Source of the DNA: Streptomyces griseocarneus
GTDB lineage: Bacteria; Actinomycetota; Actinomycetes; Streptomycetales; Streptomycetaceae
Direction: 5' to 3'
Assembly: GCF_014655595.1 (NCBI RefSeq)
Contig: NZ_BNBL01000015.1
Coordinates: 78,077-142,076 of the forward strand
DNA: 64,000 nucleotides
The translations under genes and the position numbers were made by a program. Every line of letters begins with the position of its first letter. Position 1 is the first letter of the stretch. The notes under the pieces are model-generated. The model did no database searches, was not told where the DNA came from, and was given only the letters and a program-made list of their open reading frames with translations. Of the stretch, positions 61,322 through 64,000 are shown piece after piece.

Positions 61322-62380
61322 GTGGGACAGGTCGTCGTCATCAGCACCGGCGGTACGATCGCCAGCCGCTGGCAGGGTTCCGGCTTCGCAGCCGACGCGC
61401 GGGGCGGGGACGTCCTGGCCACGGCCGCCGTACCCGAGGGCGTGACGGTCCGGGTCGTCGACCTGATGAGCGTGAACAGCGCCCGCCTCACCACCGCCGA
61501 CCAGCTCGCCCTGCTGCGCACCGTGCACGAGGTGCTGGCCGACCCCGCGGTCGACGGCATCGTGGTCACCCACGGCACGGACACCCTGGAGGAGTCGGCC
61601 TTCCTGCTCGACCTCCACCACGACGACCCCCGGCCGGTCGTCTTCACCGGCGCCCAGCTCCCGCTCGAGGCCGTCGACGGCGACGGCCCGCGCAACCTCC
61701 ACGATGCCCTGCTCGCGGCGAGCTCGGCCGGCCTGCGCGGCCATGGCGTCCTGGTCGCCTTCGACGGCCGGATACACGCGGCCCGTGGCACGATCAAGGT
61801 GCAGACCCTGGCGGCGGACGCGTTCGCTGACCCCTCCGGCCACCCCGTCGCGGACGTCAAGGACGGCCGTGTCCTCGTCCACGGGCGGCCCGAGCGCCCG
61901 GCGCCGCTTCCCCTTCCGGCCGGCGGCGAGACCCTCCCCCGCGTCGACATGGTCATGCACCACTGCGACGCCGACCCGCTGCTGTTCGACGCCGCCGTAC
62001 AGGCGGGCGCCCAGGGCATCGTCCTGGTCGCGACGGGCGCCGGCAACGCGACCCCCGAGGTCGTCGCCGCCGTCGAGGCCGCGGTCGCCCGCGGCGTGCT
62101 CGTCGCGCTGACCACCCGCGTCCCCTCCGGACCGGTCGCCGAGATCTACACCCAGGGCGGCGCCGTGGACCTCGCGGCCGCCGGAGCCGTACTGACCGGC
62201 ACCCTGCGCGCCGGCCAGTCCCGGATCGCCGTGCTCAGCGCGGCGCTGGCCTCCCCCGCCGCGGACGTACGGACGCGCGTACTGCGGCAGCTCGTCGCCA
62301 CCCCCGGAGCCGAGCCCACCGAGCCTGGAGCCGAGCCCGCATCCGCCCCTGCCTCCGCCCCTGCCTCCGCCTCCGCGTAG
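61322..62380 (+). CDS. ansA: L-asparaginase
   Basis: A 352-aa asparaginase converting asparagine to aspartate and ammonia. Catalytic Thr sites are present: STGGTIAS near residue 8 and VTHGTDTLEE near residue 83; the substrate-fixing DGDGPRN and ATGAGNATPEV also fit. GTG 61322 is the start, giving a cytoplasmic protein (no signal peptide). The last 30 residues are Pro/Ala repeats. It stands next to aspartate ammonia-lyase, so asparagine can be fed into fumarate. Confidence 0.9.
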   Translation: MGQVVVISTGGTIASRWQGSGFAADARGGDVLATAAVPEGVTVRVVDLMSVNSARLTTADQLALLRTVHEVLADPAVDGIVVTHGTDTLEESAFLLDLHHDDPRPVVFTGAQLPLEAVDGDGPRNLHDALLAASSAGLRGHGVLVAFDGRIHAARGTIKVQTLAADAFADPSGHPVADVKDGRVLVHGRPERPAPLPLPAGGETLPRVDMVMHHCDADPLLFDAAVQAGAQGIVLVATGAGNATPEVVAAVEAAVARGVLVALTTRVPSGPVAEIYTQGGAVDLAAAGAVLTGTLRAGQSRIAVLSAALASPAADVRTRVLRQLVATPGAEPTEPGAEPASAPASAPASASA

Positions 62381-62457
62381 ACGACTCCTCCGCGGCTCCC
62401 CCTCCCCGCCGCTCGTCTCCCTCCTCTCCCCCGCCTCACGTGATCGGATCCCCCACC

Positions 62458-63894
62458 ATGCCCGCCCCCGCCGTCGGCCCCTTCCGCAGCGAGCACGACC
62501 TCCTCGGCGACCGCGACGTCCCGGCCTCCGCCTACTACGGCGTCCACACCCTGCGCGCCGTGGAGAACTTCCCCATCACCGGGACGCCCATCTCCGCCTA
62601 CCCCGACCTCGTCTCCGCCCTCGCCTCCGTCAAGCAGGCCGCGGCCCTCGCCAACCGCGACCTCGGCCTGCTCGACGAGCGCAAGGTGGACGCGATCGTC
62701 CAGGCCTGCGAGGAGATCCGCGCCGGGCACCTGCACGACCACTTCGTCGTCGACGTCATCCAGGGCGGCGCCGGCACCTCCACCAACATGAACGCCAACG
62801 AGGTCATCGCCAACCGGGCGCTGGAGCTCCTCGGCCACGAGCGCGGCGCCTACGGGCACCTGCACCCGCTGGAGGACGTCAACGCGGGCCAGAGCACCAA
62901 CGACGTCTACCCGACCGCGGTCAAGCTCGCCCTGCAGCTCGCCGCCGCCCGGCTGCTGGAGGCCATGGACGTCCTGCGCCAGGCATTCGCGGCCAAGGCG
63001 GAGGAGTTCGCGGACGTCCTGAAGATGGGCCGCACCCAGCTGCAGGACGCGGTGCCCATGACGCTGGGCCAGGAATTCGCCACGTACGCCGTCATGCTGG
63101 CCGAGGACCGCGCACGCCTGGCCGAGGCCTGCGCGCTGATCAGCGAGATCAACCTCGGCGGCACCGCCATCGGCACCGGCCTCAATGCCCACCCGCGGTA
63201 CGCGGAGCTCGCCTGCCGCCACCTGGGCACCATCACGGGCATCCCCTTCACCGTCGCCGGCGACCTCGTCGAGGCCACCCAGGACATGGGCGCCTTCGTC
63301 CAGCTCTCGGGCGTGCTCAAGCGGATCGCCGTCAAGCTCTCCAAGACCTGCAACGACCTGCGCCTGCTCTCCTGCGGCCCGCGCGCCGGCCTCGCCGAGA
63401 TCAACCTGCCGCCCGTACAGGCGGGCTCGAGCATCATGCCCGGCAAGGTCAACCCCGTCATCCCCGAGGTCGTCAACCAGATCGCCTTCGAGGTCATCGG
63501 CAACGACGTGACCGTCACCTTCGCCGCCGAGGCCGGCCAGCTCCAGCTCAACGCCTTCGAACCCGTCATCGCCCACAGCCTGCTCAAGAGCATCGGCCAC
63601 CTGCGGGCCGGCTGCCTGACCCTCGCCGAGCGCTGCGTCAGCGGCATCACCGCCAACCGCGAGCACCTCGCGCGCCTCGTCGAGCAGTCCATCGGCCTGG
63701 CCACCGCCCTCAACCCGCACATCGGCTACGAGCAGGCCACCGCCGTCGCGCAGGAGGCGCTCACCACCGGTGCCGCGGTCCACGAGCTCGTCCTGGCCAA
63801 GGGCCTGCTCACCCAGGAGCGGCTGCGCGAGATCCTCCACCCGGACAACCTCGCCCGCCCCCACACGCGCACGGCCACGACCGCCCGCGCCTGA
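62458..63894 (+). CDS. aspA: Aspartate ammonia-lyase
   Basis: A 478-aa aspartase/fumarase-superfamily enzyme (aspartate to fumarate and ammonia). It carries FRSEHDLLGDRDVPASAYYGVHTLRA, GGAGTSTNMNANEVIANRALEL, the catalytic region GQSTNDVYPTAVKLAL and the signature loop GSSIMPGKVNPVIPEVVNQ, with C-terminal ANREHLARLVEQSIGLATALNPHIGYE. The ATG at 62458 is chosen over GTG 62440; neither has a strong ribosome site. It precedes a malic enzyme gene, completing an Asn-Asp-fumarate-malate chain. Confidence 0.92.
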   Translation: MPAPAVGPFRSEHDLLGDRDVPASAYYGVHTLRAVENFPITGTPISAYPDLVSALASVKQAAALANRDLGLLDERKVDAIVQACEEIRAGHLHDHFVVDVIQGGAGTSTNMNANEVIANRALELLGHERGAYGHLHPLEDVNAGQSTNDVYPTAVKLALQLAAARLLEAMDVLRQAFAAKAEEFADVLKMGRTQLQDAVPMTLGQEFATYAVMLAEDRARLAEACALISEINLGGTAIGTGLNAHPRYAELACRHLGTITGIPFTVAGDLVEATQDMGAFVQLSGVLKRIAVKLSKTCNDLRLLSCGPRAGLAEINLPPVQAGSSIMPGKVNPVIPEVVNQIAFEVIGNDVTVTFAAEAGQLQLNAFEPVIAHSLLKSIGHLRAGCLTLAERCVSGITANREHLARLVEQSIGLATALNPHIGYEQATAVAQEALTTGAAVHELVLAKGLLTQERLREILHPDNLARPHTRTATTARA

Positions 63895-63933
63895 GACCGT
63901 TCCCGAACCACCCGAGAAGGAAGAAACACCCTT

Positions 63934-64000
63934 ATGGCAACGGCGCCTAGCGTCTCGTACTCGATGACGGTCCGACTCGAGGTCCCCGCGGGCGGGACCG
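63934..64000 (+). CDS. Start of a probable NAD-dependent malic enzyme (ACT-type), truncated by the window
   Basis: ATG 63934 with AGAAGGAAG upstream; the visible 22 residues read MATAPSVSYSMTVRLEVPAG. This looks like the ACT-domain opening of Streptomyces NAD-dependent malic enzymes. The identification rests on a very short stretch plus context. Confidence 0.55.
   Translation, partial: MATAPSVSYSMTVRLEVPAGGT

Overview
The window is high-GC actinomycete DNA and looks like Streptomyces. The pointers are GTG and TTG starts, ATGA-type overlaps, a four-gene conservon, ECF sigma factors paired with CU044_5270-type proteins, and many degraded IS elements. No rRNA, tRNA or CRISPR array was seen.

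Left part (1-13.8 kb): the tail of a probable PucR-like regulator and a resolvase scrap are followed by two tandem secreted S33-type serine peptidases, a small membrane protein and a small secreted protein converging on a strong terminator, and a complete conservon (cvnA-B-C-D). Next is a B12-type radical SAM enzyme coupled to a small protein with a NHLP-like N-terminus (possible RiPP pair). A second-copy type enolase is divergent from a MarR regulator across a palindromic operator.

Mobile region (13.8-31.3 kb): an IS5-like transposase gene, already frameshifted, is split by a 15.8-kb Tn3-family transposon (15230-31005, 36-bp terminal inverted repeats, AAAAA target duplication). That element carries tnpA, a broken tyrosine recombinase (TnpI type), a probable resolution site and an unrecognised three-gene passenger operon: a 1023-aa protein, a 551-aa membrane-associated protein and a 307-aa protein with a PD-(D/E)XK-like motif. 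A second, 5.8-kb Tn3-family transposon (15972-21738, 38-bp repeats, AGGTA duplication) sits inside the recombinase gene of the first. It has its own frameshifted tnpA, intact tnpI, resolution site and a zinc-ribbon/membrane protein pair.

Middle (31.3-46.1 kb): a Fic protein, remnants of a glycosyltransferase and a P450, a GNAT acetyltransferase, a membrane-anchored NACHT/STAND-like NTPase, a first ECF sigma/CU044_5270 pair, a PIMT-like methyltransferase preceded by a 47-aa TTG-start peptide, a lipoprotein, an ankyrin/HEAT-like protein, a Clp-N protein with an HTH regulator under a double palindrome, and an NTF2-like protein.

Natural-product cluster (46.3-53.4 kb): two near-identical precursor peptides with a six-cysteine framework of inhibitor-cystine-knot type are followed by genes of lasso-peptide logic: a B2-like protein that appears to lack its catalytic Cys and His, an asparagine-synthetase-like cyclase, a PqqD-like recognition protein, a MauE-thioredoxin fusion, a prolyl-oligopeptidase-like enzyme and an ABC exporter. 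The likely job is to make, oxidise and export a disulfide-rich peptide. I consider this the most exciting system here, with the Tn3 passenger operon second.

Right part (53.4-64 kb): a second sigma/CU044_5270 pair, a Cof-type HAD phosphatase, a DUF218 protein, an atypical aldo/keto reductase, a ChaA-type Ca2+/H+ antiporter, a secreted SLT-type transglycosylase, a DUF1992 protein, and an asparagine-to-pyruvate run (asparaginase, aspartase, start of a malic enzyme).
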